Shown here in pieces: positions 1 through 6,361 of a stretch of 7,250 nucleotides of DNA. A model generated the notes under the pieces. It saw nothing but the letters and a program-made list of their open reading frames with translations, was not told the DNA's origin and made no database searches. The position numbers and the translations under genes were made by a program. Every line of letters begins with the position of its first letter. Position 1 is the first letter of the stretch. The DNA is taken from assembly GCA_005793295.1 (NCBI GenBank), contig SXSX01000191.1, forward strand, positions 1 to 7,250, given 5' to 3'. This DNA comes from Burkholderiales bacterium. Its GTDB lineage: Bacteria > Pseudomonadota > Gammaproteobacteria > Burkholderiales > Burkholderiaceae_C.

Positions 1-422
1 ATGAGGGTGTCGTATGCGTTGAGCAGCGGGTCGGTCTGCGTCTCTGCCAACAAAATACCGTCGGTCATCAACTTCACCGAGGCATCGCGGCTTAATCGAT
101 CTTGAAACCGCACCTTGTAGCCGACCACGTCACCTAAAGGCGTATTCAACTCTTGGGCGATGCGCTTGGCCACGGAGCTTGCGGCGATGCGCCTGGGTTG
201 GGTGTGACCAATGAGTTTGCCAGGGCGAGCGGGGGAACCGTCGGGATGGGTTTTGGGATAGTTAAGACGGCCACGACCCAAAGCCAGTGCGATTTTGGGG
301 AGCTGCGTGGTTTTCCCTGAGCCTGTTTCACCACACACAATGATGACTTGGTTGGCCTGAAGGGCTGCCATGATTTCTTCCCGCCTGGCCGAGACAGGCA
401 GGTCTTCTGGAAAATCAATCAC
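1..422 (-). CDS. hrpA: ATP-dependent RNA helicase HrpA, N-terminal part (runs off the left edge)
   Basis: DEAH-box ATP-dependent RNA helicase of the HrpA family, a cytoplasmic enzyme linked to mRNA processing and ribosome-associated RNA remodelling. About 140 N-terminal residues are visible and the rest lies beyond base 1. Seen: the family-typical opening LPVSARREEIMAAL (residues 8-21), Walker A GETGSGKT (31-38), motif Ia TQPRR (74-78) and motif Ib KLMTDG (117-122), followed by the run-up to the DEAH box, which is off the window. The start is uncertain. I chose GTG at 422-420 because it gives MIDFPEDLPVSARRE, which fits where homologues begin. An in-frame stop at 479-477 limits upstream choices to a few TTG codons, and no clear Shine-Dalgarno precedes any of them. 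The ATG at 371-369 (residue 18) would leave only 12 residues before Walker A. The gene diverges from argA, a Burkholderiales arrangement. Family assignment is secure from the motifs; the start is inferred. Confidence 0.9.
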   Translation of the reverse strand, partial: MIDFPEDLPVSARREEIMAALQANQVIIVCGETGSGKTTQLPKIALALGRGRLNYPKTHPDGSPARPGKLIGHTQPRRIAASSVAKRIAQELNTPLGDVVGYKVRFQDRLSRDASVKLMTDGILLAETQTDPLLNAYDTL

Positions 423-567
423 AAGCGGGGAAGCGGGAACGAGGGACAAGCGCAATACCAAAATAAAGGATTCGCATTATCCCAGTGAACACATACAGAG
501 TCCCCCACAGGCTTTTTTCTGCAATACACTGAGACAACGCAGCACTTTGACACACTAGACTTTGCCC
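423..567. other. Divergent hrpA-argA intergenic region
   Basis: This gap of about 145 bases must hold the promoters for hrpA (leftward) and argA (rightward). On the minus strand there is one -10-like hexamer, GATAAT. I see no recognisable ArgR box, no riboswitch and no tRNA. No strong Shine-Dalgarno lies just before the argA ATG. A TTGACA at 547-552 looks like a -35 box, but its spacing would put the -10 inside argA, so I do not count it as the argA promoter. Confidence 0.5.
476..504 (-). promoter_or_regulatory. Weak candidate sigma-70 promoter for hrpA
   Basis: On the minus strand GATAAT (481-476) matches five of six bases of the consensus -10. The hexamer 17 bases upstream, GGGACT (504-499), matches TTGACA at only three positions, so the -35 is poor. 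Transcription would begin near 469 and leave a leader of about 45 bases before the GTG at 422. This is inferred from similarity to the consensus alone. Confidence 0.25.
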
Positions 568-1917
568 ATGACCTCTGTATTTAACTTTACCTTTGTGCCT
601 TGGTTTCGTTCGGTCGCACCCTACATTCACAAGTTTCGCGACCAAACTTTTGTCGTTGGCATTGCGGGTGAAGCGATCGCGGCGGGTAAGCTGCCCCATC
701 TCGCCCAAGACCTCGCCATGATTCAAAGCATGGGCGTTAAAGTGGTTTTGGTGCACGGCTTTCGTCCTCAAGTGAATGAACAGTTAAAGGCCAAAGGACA
801 CACCCCTAAATACGCGCAAGGTCTTCGTATTACCGATGAAGTGGCTCTCGATTGCGCCCAAGAAGCGGCCGGCCAACTGCGATACGAAATAGAAGCCGCA
901 TTTAGCCAAGGGCTGCCCAACACCCCCATGGCAGACTCCACGGTGCGGGTTATTTCGGGCAACTTTATTACCGCGCGGCCGGTCGGCATTGTTGACGGCG
1001 TTGATTTTCAACACTCCGGCGTGGTTCGAAAAGTAGATACCGCAGGCATTAGCCGTGTGCTCGACATGGGCGCAATGTTGCTGCTCTCCCCTTTTGGTTT
1101 TTCACCGACTGGTGAAGCCTTTAATCTCACCATGGAAGAGGTAGCCACCTCGGTCGCTACCGCTTTGCAGGCAGACAAATTGATTTTCTTAACCGAGGTT
1201 CCCGGTTTGCGCATGCGCCCAACCGAGCCCGCCAGCGAAGACAACCCCATTGACACCGAACTACCGTTGGCCGCGGCAGAAAAATTACTGGCTGAACTTC
1301 CTGCGGCGGTCGACCCCACGGATGTTCCTTTTTACCTTCAACACTGCGTGACTGCATGTAAATCGGGGGTGGAACGCAGCCACATCATTCCGTTTGCTGT
1401 CGATGGCGCCATCTTGCTTGAGGTTTATGTGCATGACGGAATCGGCACCATGATCGTCGACGAAAAGCTAGAAAGCCTGCGGGAAGCCACCGACGAAGAT
1501 GTGGGTGGAATTTTGCAACTGATTGAACCCTTTGAGCGCGACGGCACCTTGGTTAAACGCAGCCGGACTGAAATAGAGCGCGACGCGGGCAATTACACGG
1601 TGATTGAACACGACGGCGTGATCTTCGCCTGCGCGGCTTTGTACGCCTACCCTGAATCTAAAACCGCAGAGATGGCTGCGCTGACGGTGTCTCCCGATGT
1701 TCAAGGGCAAGGCGACGGCGAGCGCGTTCTCAAGCGCATCGAACACCGCGCTAAAGCCGCTGGCCTCGACAGCATTTTTGTACTCACCACGCGAACCACC
1801 CATTGGTTTTTAAAACGCGGGTTTGTCTTGGTGGATGCCGACTGGCTTCCAGAAGGCAGAAAGCGCAAATACAACTGGGACCGAAAAAGCCAGGTGCTGG
1901 TGAAAAAGCTAGCCTGA
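568..1917 (+). CDS. argA: Amino-acid N-acetyltransferase (N-acetylglutamate synthase, ArgA)
   Basis: Cytoplasmic N-acetylglutamate synthase: it acetylates glutamate with acetyl-CoA, the first committed step of arginine synthesis, and is normally feedback-inhibited by arginine. The 449 residues match the usual length of the classical bacterial ArgA. Seen: an N-terminal amino-acid-kinase-like domain (about 25-290) starting with the family signature FVPWFRSVAPYIHKFR and including VLVHGFRPQVNEQL (60-73), RVISGNF (127-133) and IFLTEVPGL (206-214). A C-terminal GNAT domain follows (about 305-449), with the acetyl-CoA loop SPDVQGQGDGERVL (375-388), TTRTTHWFLKRGF (407-419) and a family-typical ending RKRKYNWDRKSQVL. 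The kinase-like domain is the known arginine-binding regulatory part of this family. I chose ATG 568; an in-frame TTG at 562 would add only two residues, and neither has a clear Shine-Dalgarno. It diverges from hrpA and converges on dsbB. Confidence 0.95.
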   Translation: MTSVFNFTFVPWFRSVAPYIHKFRDQTFVVGIAGEAIAAGKLPHLAQDLAMIQSMGVKVVLVHGFRPQVNEQLKAKGHTPKYAQGLRITDEVALDCAQEAAGQLRYEIEAAFSQGLPNTPMADSTVRVISGNFITARPVGIVDGVDFQHSGVVRKVDTAGISRVLDMGAMLLLSPFGFSPTGEAFNLTMEEVATSVATALQADKLIFLTEVPGLRMRPTEPASEDNPIDTELPLAAAEKLLAELPAAVDPTDVPFYLQHCVTACKSGVERSHIIPFAVDGAILLEVYVHDGIGTMIVDEKLESLREATDEDVGGILQLIEPFERDGTLVKRSRTEIERDAGNYTVIEHDGVIFACAALYAYPESKTAEMAALTVSPDVQGQGDGERVLKRIEHRAKAAGLDSIFVLTTRTTHWFLKRGFVLVDADWLPEGRKRKYNWDRKSQVLVKKLA

Positions 1918-1934
1918 GCAAATCCGTCGCATTG

Positions 1935-1974
1935 GGCAGCATTTTTCCGCTTTGGATTTAGCGGCGAAGCTGCC
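1935..1974. repeat. Nested inverted repeat at the convergent argA-dsbB ends
   Basis: An outer perfect 6-bp stem, GGCAGC (1935-1940) with GCTGCC (1969-1974), encloses an inner 5-bp stem, CCGCT (1947-1951) with AGCGG (1960-1964), around an 8-base loop. The internal loops are unequal: ATTTTT on the left and CGAA on the right. The repeat begins 17 bases after the argA stop and covers the last codons and stop of dsbB. It sits where a bidirectional terminator would be expected, but neither strand has a T-tract directly after the stem, so an intrinsic terminator is not clearly supported. Confidence 0.4.
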
Positions 1975-2479
1975 GAATTGCGAGAAGCGCGGATGCCAAA
2001 CCGATGGCACAAAAACAGACAAACGACCAATTTGCAATCGAGCCGCCTAAAAACGTCCAGTCAACTGCAGAACAGTCGCCACTACCTTTAAACAGCATCG
2101 GGATCACCCGCTTAAGAGGGAAGTTCTCAATCATTCCGTACAGATCACGGCCACAACTCACCACCTCCGGCGGATACCACTGAAGCCAGCTTTGACGGGC
2201 TGCAACAAAAGCGCCCAAGGCGCTGAGCACTAGCAAGAGTACGCTGGAATTGACCAGGAAGAATCGCGCTTTTTGCGTACTGGCAGCAGCGGCCAATACA
2301 GCAATCAAAACCATGACATAGCGCTGAACGATGCACATGGGGCACGGCTCTAGGCCCAGCCCATGCTGCAAATAAAAGCCAAAGGCGAGCAAACCGACAC
2401 ACGCTACGCTCATCAAAGCGAACAAGCGCCGGGGGTGGCTATCCAAAACAGTCCAAAGAAAATTCACATGCTTCCTCAT
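1958..2479 (-). CDS. dsbB: Disulfide bond formation protein B (DsbB)
   Basis: Inner-membrane thiol oxidoreductase that reoxidises periplasmic DsbA and passes the electrons to quinone. The 173 residues are typical for DsbB. Seen: four hydrophobic segments (about 19-38, 52-66, 77-95 and 150-168), the first periplasmic loop motif LEPCPMC with Cys46 and Cys49, followed by QRY (Arg53 sits at the conserved quinone-interacting arginine), and the second periplasmic loop with Cys109 (VVSCGRDLYG) and Cys136 (GSGDCSAVDW). All four catalytic cysteines are therefore present. I chose ATG 2479, which gives MRKHVNFLW and the usual short cytoplasmic N-terminus. An AAGGGGA lies about a dozen bases upstream, slightly far for a Shine-Dalgarno. 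An in-frame ATG at 2503 would add eight residues (MARGISIF), and the frame is open further to 2608, but that extension resembles nothing in the family. It diverges from yggX. Two further Cys in the last helix (155 and 157) are not part of the known mechanism. Confidence 0.93.
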   Translation of the reverse strand: MRKHVNFLWTVLDSHPRRLFALMSVACVGLLAFGFYLQHGLGLEPCPMCIVQRYVMVLIAVLAAAASTQKARFFLVNSSVLLLVLSALGAFVAARQSWLQWYPPEVVSCGRDLYGMIENFPLKRVIPMLFKGSGDCSAVDWTFLGGSIANWSFVCFCAIGLASALLAIRQLRR

Positions 2480-2590
2480 AAAAATGCTAATTCCCCTTGC
2501 CATTTTGCACCCAAGACAGGCCCAAGTCCTCGGTTTCAACCATAAACCGAATAAGATTGGGTTTTTGATTTTTATGACTTTAAGGCAAGC
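2480..2590. other. Divergent dsbB-yggX intergenic region
   Basis: A 111-base gap that should contain the promoters for dsbB (leftward) and for the yggX cluster (rightward). I could not find a -35/-10 pair good enough to call on either strand. It contains the 7-bp dyad at 2530-2550 and a pair of direct CCCAAG words. An AAGG (2582-2585) five bases before the yggX ATG is a good Shine-Dalgarno for that start. Confidence 0.5.
2530..2550. repeat. 7-7-7 dyad (TCGGTTT / AAACCGA) between dsbB and yggX
   Basis: Perfect inverted repeat: TCGGTTT (2530-2536), seven-base spacer, AAACCGA (2544-2550). It lies about 50 bases upstream of dsbB and 40 bases upstream of yggX. The size and symmetry suit a dimeric repressor or activator site between divergent promoters, but it could also be a leader hairpin. 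No T-tract of terminator type follows closely. The protein that might bind is not suggested by the sequence. Confidence 0.4.
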
Positions 2591-2863
2591 ATGGCACGTA
2601 CCGTTCAATGTATCAAGTTAGGCACCGAAGCAGAAGGTTTGGACTTTGCGCCCTACCCTGGCGACTTGGGTAAACGCATTTGGGAAAGCGTGAGCAAAGA
2701 GGCTTGGGCTGCGTGGCTGAAACACCAGACCATGTTGGTCAATGAAAACCGTCTCAATTTAGCCGATGCGCGGGCACGTCAATACTTAGCCCGCCAAATG
2801 GAAAACCACTTTTTCGGAGATGGCGCGGACGCGGCCCAAGGCTACGTTCCTCCAAGCGCATAA
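2591..2863 (+). CDS. yggX: Probable Fe(2+)-trafficking protein YggX
   Basis: Small cytoplasmic protein of the YggX family, linked in enterobacteria to Fe(II) handling and to protecting iron-sulfur clusters from oxidative damage. The 90 residues are the full family length. Seen: the N-terminal MARTVQCIKLGTEAEGL with the conserved Cys7, then PYPGDLGKRIWESVSKEAW (22-40), the motif KHQTMLVNENRLNL (44-57) and the tail ARQYLARQMENHFF. These cover the conserved blocks from end to end. ATG 2591 is supported by AAGG five bases upstream and by the family start MxRxVxC. It is the first gene of a plus-strand cluster, 11 bases before the mnmC-type gene; that association looks positional rather than functional. 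It lies close to argA, as in other Burkholderiales, with dsbB between them here. Confidence 0.95.
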   Translation: MARTVQCIKLGTEAEGLDFAPYPGDLGKRIWESVSKEAWAAWLKHQTMLVNENRLNLADARARQYLARQMENHFFGDGADAAQGYVPPSA

Positions 2864-2874
2864 ACACGGATGCC

Positions 2875-4485
2875 ATGAGCGCCTCCCCAGACAAAGCATT
2901 GGCTTGGGCTGGGCGTTTTGCTTGGACGGTTCTAGACACTGCGATTTTTCAGCTTGACGCATTTTTAGATACTTGGCTTGTGTGGCGAAAACATGAATTT
3001 CGCCCTCGGATGCTTCACTACGTTGGCATGGGGAGTTTCGAGGAATACACCCACTTTGTGAACGATACGTCAGATCGAAGCCATTCAACTTCGAACGAAG
3101 TGGTGTTGCAAACGCTGCGCGCTGCCTGCGCAGACCTGACCCCAGGCATCCACCGGATTCTTTTAGACCAAGGCCAACTCTCACTCACCCTGTGCCTTGG
3201 CGACCCTACAACGATGCTAGGTGCGCAAACCATTCAAGCAGACCAAGTCTGTCTTGGTGCGAACTTTGCAAAATGGGATATGCGAGAGCGTGAAGCTTTA
3301 CGACGCTGCTGCAAACCTGAGGCGCTTCCTTCGGAATTTATGGCGCTTAGACCGCGAACTCGGAATTTGCAAAACCTCACCCTCGCTCAAACCGCACCCA
3401 AGCGCTGCGCCGTGATTGGGGCGGGTATCAGCGGCGCAAGTATCGCCAATGCCTTAGCCAAGCGCGGTTGGACGGTTCAGGTTTTTGATAGCTATGAAAC
3501 ACCTGCCGCAGGCGCATCCGGTTTGCCGGCCGGCTTGGTTGTTCCCCAACCCACGGTTGACGACAGCACCAGTTCACAAATTTTGCGCCGGGCGTGCCAT
3601 CTGATGTTGCAACACCTGCGAGCGAACTTGGTGCGTGGACATGATTTTGATGATGGTGGCGTTTTACAAAAATCTCCCAACGCTATTTTTCATTCGAACG
3701 CGGCTTGGCTTAAGCCCAAAAAAATGGTGAGTGCGTGGTTGGAACACCCGCTGATTGAATTCAAGGGCAACGCAGAAGTCGCTGCCCTGGAACGCGTGAA
3801 TGGTGCTTGGAAGTTGCTAAACGCTCAGGGCGAAATTTTGGCTGTCGCAGACATCGTGGTGGTAGCCTGCGCAATGGGCTTATCCACGCTAAAGATCAAT
3901 GGCAATTTACTCACATCCCTTGCTGATGAGTGCATCCAAAATATACAGAGTCTTCAACCGGTGCATGGCACCTTGAGCTTGGGCGAACTCCCCCACGATT
4001 TTGAGCAAAATTCCCATTGGCCCACGCACCCCGTTAACGGCAATGGGAGTTTTCTCCCTTGTATTCCTGGGCCTCACAATCTATGGATGGCGGGCTCTAC
4101 GTTTGAGCCAGGTCCAAAAGCTCAGGAGCCCACGCCCGAGCGTCAACACCTAGAGAACTGGGCGCGGCTTAAACAACTTTTACCGCTTGTCACTGATGAT
4201 TTACAAACGCAATTTGAACAAGCCCAGGTTCGACATTGGCAAAACATCCGATGCGTCAGCCACGACCGGCTGCCTTTGGTCGGGCCTCTAGAGGCCGGTC
4301 CCGATGCGACCCTGTGGGCAAGCGTAGGAATGGGAGCGCGGGGGCTGACCTTGGCGGCGATGTGCGCACAACTTTTGGTTGCACGGCTATGCGGCGAACC
4401 GCTACCGATAGAAAAATCGCTCGCGCGTAAACTTGATTCTCAGCGCGTCAGGCGCAAGAAACACAGCGTAAAGGAAACTCCGTGA
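2875..4485 (+). CDS. mnmC: MnmC-type FAD-dependent tRNA-wobble-uridine oxidoreductase with a degenerate methyltransferase half
   Basis: MnmC is normally bifunctional: a C-terminal FAD oxidase turns cmnm5(s2)U34 of tRNA into nm5(s2)U, and an N-terminal SAM methyltransferase turns that into mnm5(s2)U. Here the FAD half is well kept: dinucleotide motif VIGAGISGASIANALAKRG (180-198, glycines 182/184/187), GASGLPAGL (213-221), AWLKPKKMVSAWL (277-289), SHDRLPLVGP (462-471) and GMGARGLT (485-492). The N-terminal half is recognisable (GRFAWTVLDT 13-22, RPRMLHYV 43-50, GIHRILLDQGQLSLTLCLGD 91-110) but lacks the usual first 50 or so residues. TAIFQLDAFL stands where a glycine-rich SAM loop is expected, LGANFAK stands where the LDGF catalytic segment is expected, and the stretch before NLQN is shortened. 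The total of 536 aa compares with roughly 620-660 for full homologues (from memory). One uninterrupted frame argues against simple decay. ATG 2875 has only a weak Shine-Dalgarno; the frame is open upstream inside yggX but shows no MnmC-like sequence. Its stop overlaps rbsK. Confidence 0.85.
   Translation: MSASPDKALAWAGRFAWTVLDTAIFQLDAFLDTWLVWRKHEFRPRMLHYVGMGSFEEYTHFVNDTSDRSHSTSNEVVLQTLRAACADLTPGIHRILLDQGQLSLTLCLGDPTTMLGAQTIQADQVCLGANFAKWDMREREALRRCCKPEALPSEFMALRPRTRNLQNLTLAQTAPKRCAVIGAGISGASIANALAKRGWTVQVFDSYETPAAGASGLPAGLVVPQPTVDDSTSSQILRRACHLMLQHLRANLVRGHDFDDGGVLQKSPNAIFHSNAAWLKPKKMVSAWLEHPLIEFKGNAEVAALERVNGAWKLLNAQGEILAVADIVVVACAMGLSTLKINGNLLTSLADECIQNIQSLQPVHGTLSLGELPHDFEQNSHWPTHPVNGNGSFLPCIPGPHNLWMAGSTFEPGPKAQEPTPERQHLENWARLKQLLPLVTDDLQTQFEQAQVRHWQNIRCVSHDRLPLVGPLEAGPDATLWASVGMGARGLTLAAMCAQLLVARLCGEPLPIEKSLARKLDSQRVRRKKHSVKETP
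4471..4485 (+). promoter_or_regulatory. Ribosome binding site and GTGA stop-start overlap for rbsK
   Basis: AAGGA (4471-4475) lies six bases before GTG (4482-4484), and the GTG shares bases with the upstream TGA stop (4483-4485). The good Shine-Dalgarno and the overlap fix the GTG as the rbsK start, although it is not ATG, and suggest translational coupling with the mnmC-type gene. Confidence 0.8.
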
Positions 4486-5360
4486 TTTTGGTTGCAGGTT
4501 CTGCCAATGTAGATTTTATGGTCCGTGCCAACCATATTCCAATACCTGGGGAAACCGTACTTGGGCGAAGTTTCGAAACCTTTGCCGGTGGAAAAGGCGC
4601 CAACCAAGCCGTGGCTTGCTGCAAAGCGGGTGGAGCAACAACCCAACTGCTTGTAGCATTGGGAGCAGATGAACATGCGACCGTCATTGAAGCATCCGTT
4701 AAAGCGGGGGCTGTGGAATTGCTCCCCGTTCGCATTGCGAAGGTATCTACTGGTGCAGCGTTTATTTGCGTCTCCGATGACGGTGAAAACGCCATCACCG
4801 TGGCCCCCGGAGCCAATGCCTATTTGCTGCCCCAACATTTGCCCGACTTGAGCAAGATCAGCCATTTGTTACTGCAACTGGAAACTCCACTAGACACCAT
4901 CATCGCCTTCGTCAAAGCTGCAAAAAGGCAAGGGGTACAAGTCGTTTTGAACGCGGCCCCAGCGGAAGCTTTGCCAAGAGACCTCCTGCTAATGGTCGAT
5001 ATTTTGATCGTCAACGAGGGCGAGTTAATGACCTTGGCAAACGAAACACGCTCGGTTGAATTGGCCTTAGAAAAACTTCCATGCCAAAGCGTTGTGGTGA
5101 CCTTGGGTGAAAGAGGGTGTTTGGCGCGGCATAACGGCACGCTGTACCAACAAGCCGCTTTCCCCATCAAAGCCTTAGACACCACGGCTGCCGGAGATAC
5201 TTTTTGCGGTGTCTTGGTCGCCCAATTAAGCCAAGGCTCTGATTGGCAAACGGCATTGCGGTTTGCAAGCGCGGCGAGTGCATTGACCTGTCTAACATTG
5301 GGGGCCCAATCAAGCATCCCTTCGGCGCTTGAGGTAGCTCAATTTTTAGAAAATCACTAA
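4482..5360 (+). CDS. rbsK: Ribokinase (PfkB family)
   Basis: Cytoplasmic sugar kinase that phosphorylates D-ribose with ATP to ribose 5-phosphate, feeding the pentose phosphate pathway and PRPP synthesis. The 292 residues are close to the usual ribokinase length of about 300. Seen: N-terminal substrate motif VAGSANVDF (4-12), PGETVLGRSFETFAGGKGANQA (22-43) with the PfkB first signature, NEGE (178-181), TLGERGC (207-213), and the second signature with anion hole and catalytic base DTTAAGDTF (233-241, Asp239). DTTAAGDTF rather than DTTGAGDTF is also found in the E. coli enzyme. The start is GTG with AAGGA six bases upstream. It overlaps the preceding gene by four bases, and two bases separate it from the nucleoside hydrolase gene. 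That partner suggests the ribose comes from nucleoside cleavage rather than uptake; no ribose transporter or RbsR is in the window. Another PfkB sugar kinase specificity cannot be fully excluded. Confidence 0.93.
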   Translation: MILVAGSANVDFMVRANHIPIPGETVLGRSFETFAGGKGANQAVACCKAGGATTQLLVALGADEHATVIEASVKAGAVELLPVRIAKVSTGAAFICVSDDGENAITVAPGANAYLLPQHLPDLSKISHLLLQLETPLDTIIAFVKAAKRQGVQVVLNAAPAEALPRDLLLMVDILIVNEGELMTLANETRSVELALEKLPCQSVVVTLGERGCLARHNGTLYQQAAFPIKALDTTAAGDTFCGVLVAQLSQGSDWQTALRFASAASALTCLTLGAQSSIPSALEVAQFLENH

Positions 5361-5362
5361 CC

Positions 5363-6361
5363 ATGGAAGCACACCGCAAACACACCGTGATTTTCGACAC
5401 CGACCCCGGTGTTGACGACGCGATGGCGCTGTATTTCGCCCTGGCGCACCCGGACATCGATCTGATCGGCATCACCACCACGTTTGGGAACGTCACCGTA
5501 GAACAAGCCGCCAAAAATGCACTTTACCTTTGTGCGATCGCAGGTCGCGGCGAAATTCCTGTTACCCAAGGCGTATCTCAACCACGCGTCAAACACGTAG
5601 AAGCGCCGCCTGATTTCATTCACGGCGCCGACGGCTTGGGAAACTTGCCTTCAAGGCACTCCGCATCGAACACCCTTGACCCGCGAAGCTCTGCCCAATT
5701 GATCGTGGACACGGCCCGCCAACATCCCGGAAAAGTTTCAGTCGTTGCCGTGGGGCCTTTAGGTAACCTCGCCCGGGCGTTAGAGCTGGAGCCTGAGCTA
5801 CCTGCTCTGCTGAGTAAGGTCGTGGTGATGGGAGGTACGGTTTTCGAACCCGGAAATGTTTCTCCTGTTGCAGAGGCGAATATTTGGAACGACCCGCATG
5901 CGGCCGATCTCGTATTTGGAGCAGGTTTCCAACTCACGATGGTCGGGCTCGATGTCACCCACCGCGTCATCCTCCCGCTGGCGCTTTTCGAGCGCATTGC
6001 AAAGCACCACCATCACCCTGCAACGGATGTCCTATTACACGCGGTGGCTTTTTATTCTCATTTTTACAGTGCGCAGCATCCCCAAGTAGCCAAAGTGCAC
6101 GGCTGTTTTGGTCACGATGTTTTGGCCTTCATAGCACTGACGCAGTCCGAAATCTTTAGATGCGAAAGTGGTCGCGTTCGCGTAGCAACTGAAGGACTGG
6201 CCCAAGGCCAAACGATGTTGAAGCGCACCCTTGCAACATACCCACAACCGGGCTGGGAAAACGACGTGCCAGAGACCACGGTTTGTATGCAAGTCGAAGC
6301 GGATGCTTGCATTCGTCAGATCGAAGCTGTCTTAATGAGCGACTGGCTAAAGACGAAGTAG
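5363..6361 (+). CDS. Nucleoside hydrolase (inosine/uridine-preferring family)
   Basis: Calcium-dependent N-ribohydrolase of the IunH/Rih family, which hydrolyses ribonucleosides to a free base and ribose. The 332 residues are slightly above the family norm of about 310-320. Seen: metal- and ribose-binding motif DTDPGVDDA (12-20), TTTFGNV (38-44), HGADGLGN (87-94), VGPLGNLA (130-137), VMGGTVFEPGNVSPVAE (155-171), AEANIWNDPHAA (170-181) and HDVLA (251-255). His87 and His251 fall where inosine/uridine-type enzymes carry active-site histidines, and Asp252 is the expected calcium ligand. GPLGN replaces the usual GPLTN, but that ligand is thought to act through its backbone carbonyl, so activity need not be lost. 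A KHHHHP run (214-219) sits in the variable region. ATG 5363 follows the rbsK stop by two bases; the upstream purines are weak, so translational coupling is likely. The base preference (rihA, rihB or rihC type) cannot be read from the sequence, so no symbol is given. Confidence 0.92.
   Translation: MEAHRKHTVIFDTDPGVDDAMALYFALAHPDIDLIGITTTFGNVTVEQAAKNALYLCAIAGRGEIPVTQGVSQPRVKHVEAPPDFIHGADGLGNLPSRHSASNTLDPRSSAQLIVDTARQHPGKVSVVAVGPLGNLARALELEPELPALLSKVVVMGGTVFEPGNVSPVAEANIWNDPHAADLVFGAGFQLTMVGLDVTHRVILPLALFERIAKHHHHPATDVLLHAVAFYSHFYSAQHPQVAKVHGCFGHDVLAFIALTQSEIFRCESGRVRVATEGLAQGQTMLKRTLATYPQPGWENDVPETTVCMQVEADACIRQIEAVLMSDWLKTK

Noticed and set aside
547..552. TTGACA resembling a -35 box just before argA
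   Set aside because: The matching -10 would fall at or after the argA start codon and there is no good -10 there.
2480..2608. N-terminal extension of dsbB to base 2608 (216 residues)
   Set aside because: The extra 43 residues look like translated intergenic DNA, contain the dyad region, and make the protein longer than the DsbB norm.
2821..2874. Possibility that the missing MnmC N-terminus is encoded upstream within yggX in the same frame
   Set aside because: The frame is open there, but the translation shows nothing resembling the MnmC N-terminus, and yggX itself is intact.
2923..3481. Repeated TTGGACGGTTC within the mnmC-type gene
   Set aside because: Both copies encode Trp-Thr-Val in unrelated conserved positions, so shared codon choice explains the match.
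4440..4865. Long antisense open frames opposite rbsK (also opposite argA and the nucleoside hydrolase)
   Set aside because: They lie wholly opposite well-recognised genes, show no family motifs, and follow from the codon bias of the true strand.
673..5541. Two copies of the palindrome GCGATCGC (673-680 and 5534-5541), the HIP1 octamer of cyanobacteria
   Set aside because: Both lie inside ordinary genes that are clearly proteobacterial, and two copies are too few to claim an over-represented element without a genome-wide count.
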